A stretch of 64,000 bases of DNA, taken from Planctobacterium sp965279005 (lineage in GTDB: Bacteria > Pseudomonadota > Gammaproteobacteria > Enterobacterales > Alteromonadaceae). Each line of letters starts with the position of its first letter. Position 1 is the first letter of the stretch. This document shows, piece by piece, positions 63,908 through 64,000 of this stretch. The translations under genes were made by a program, and so were the position numbers. Location: contig CBDIHK010000022.1 in NCBI GenBank assembly GCA_965279005.1, positions 210,524 to 274,523 on the forward strand, read 5' to 3'. The notes below the pieces were generated by a model that saw only the letters and a program-made list of their open reading frames with translations, did no database searches and was not told where the DNA came from.

Positions 63908-64000
63908 CAAAGTGGTTCGTGGTCGGCTGCGCTAATTGCTTCACCTTTCAACCTGGGGCGAAAAAGCATTTGCAGCCGCTGCTTGACTATGGAATGATAC

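Overview
The window looks like chromosome from a marine-type gammaproteobacterium, most likely in or near the Alteromonadales. The evidence is the gene content and order: a full trp operon with a trpC-trpF fusion and a Trp-codon leader, beside RNase AM, yciO, scpAB and rluB; aspS-nudB-ruvC; a DUF2989 lipoprotein; a PhoP/PhoQ-like pair with a PepSY protein; and TRAP transport with a TatT lipoprotein. I cannot name the species from sequence alone.

Layout. 1-12.6 kb is housekeeping: the 3' part of gnd, msrB, a DUF2989 lipoprotein, a long-form GAPDH, a membrane thioredoxin, an M14 carboxypeptidase, an AgcS-type Na+/amino-acid symporter, a YeaC-like protein, a large DUF349 protein and asparaginase I. 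12.6-16.2 kb holds a broken secreted-protein gene, a PhoPQ-like two-component system and two small exported proteins. 16.25-18.5 kb is a nested mobile region: a MITE-like element with 31-bp terminal inverted repeats (an intact copy lies at 4193-4456) carrying an array of short hairpins, into which an IS110-family element has inserted. The IS carries a recognisable bridge-RNA locus upstream of its transposase.

20.58-29.10 kb is the main accessory island, a complete type II-C CRISPR-Cas locus: a predicted tracrRNA on the minus strand, an orphan repeat, cas9 (987 codons), cas1, cas2 and an array of 56 repeats and 55 spacers. The 36-bp repeat read on the minus strand ends in a -10-like TACACT and has a -35-like TTGCAG 16 bp earlier, so the array is probably transcribed from promoters inside its repeats, opposite to the cas genes. 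An exact 22-bp direct repeat (20577-20598 and 29079-29100) brackets the whole island.

29.2-39.5 kb is a CPBP protease, a DUF1353 protein, an exported DJ-1/PfpI protein, two more sensor-kinase/regulator pairs flanking an S41 peptidase, a di-haem cytochrome and a PNPOx-fold protein. 39.5-50.4 kb is trpEGD(CF)BA with its attenuator, diverging from rnm-yciO-scpA-scpB-rluB. 50.5-64 kb contains tandem TonB-domain paralogs, a tatT-dctP-dctQ-dctM TRAP cluster, a periplasmic binding protein convergent with a beta-propeller sensor kinase, and aspS-nudB-ruvC.

The strongest leads are: (1) the tracrRNA with an orphan repeat just upstream on the same strand, which could form a natural single-guide RNA; (2) the IS110 bridge RNA, whose four guide segments can be matched to the element's own ends and to the interrupted site; (3) the hairpin cassettes with compensatory stem changes; (4) the 22-bp repeat flanking the CRISPR island.
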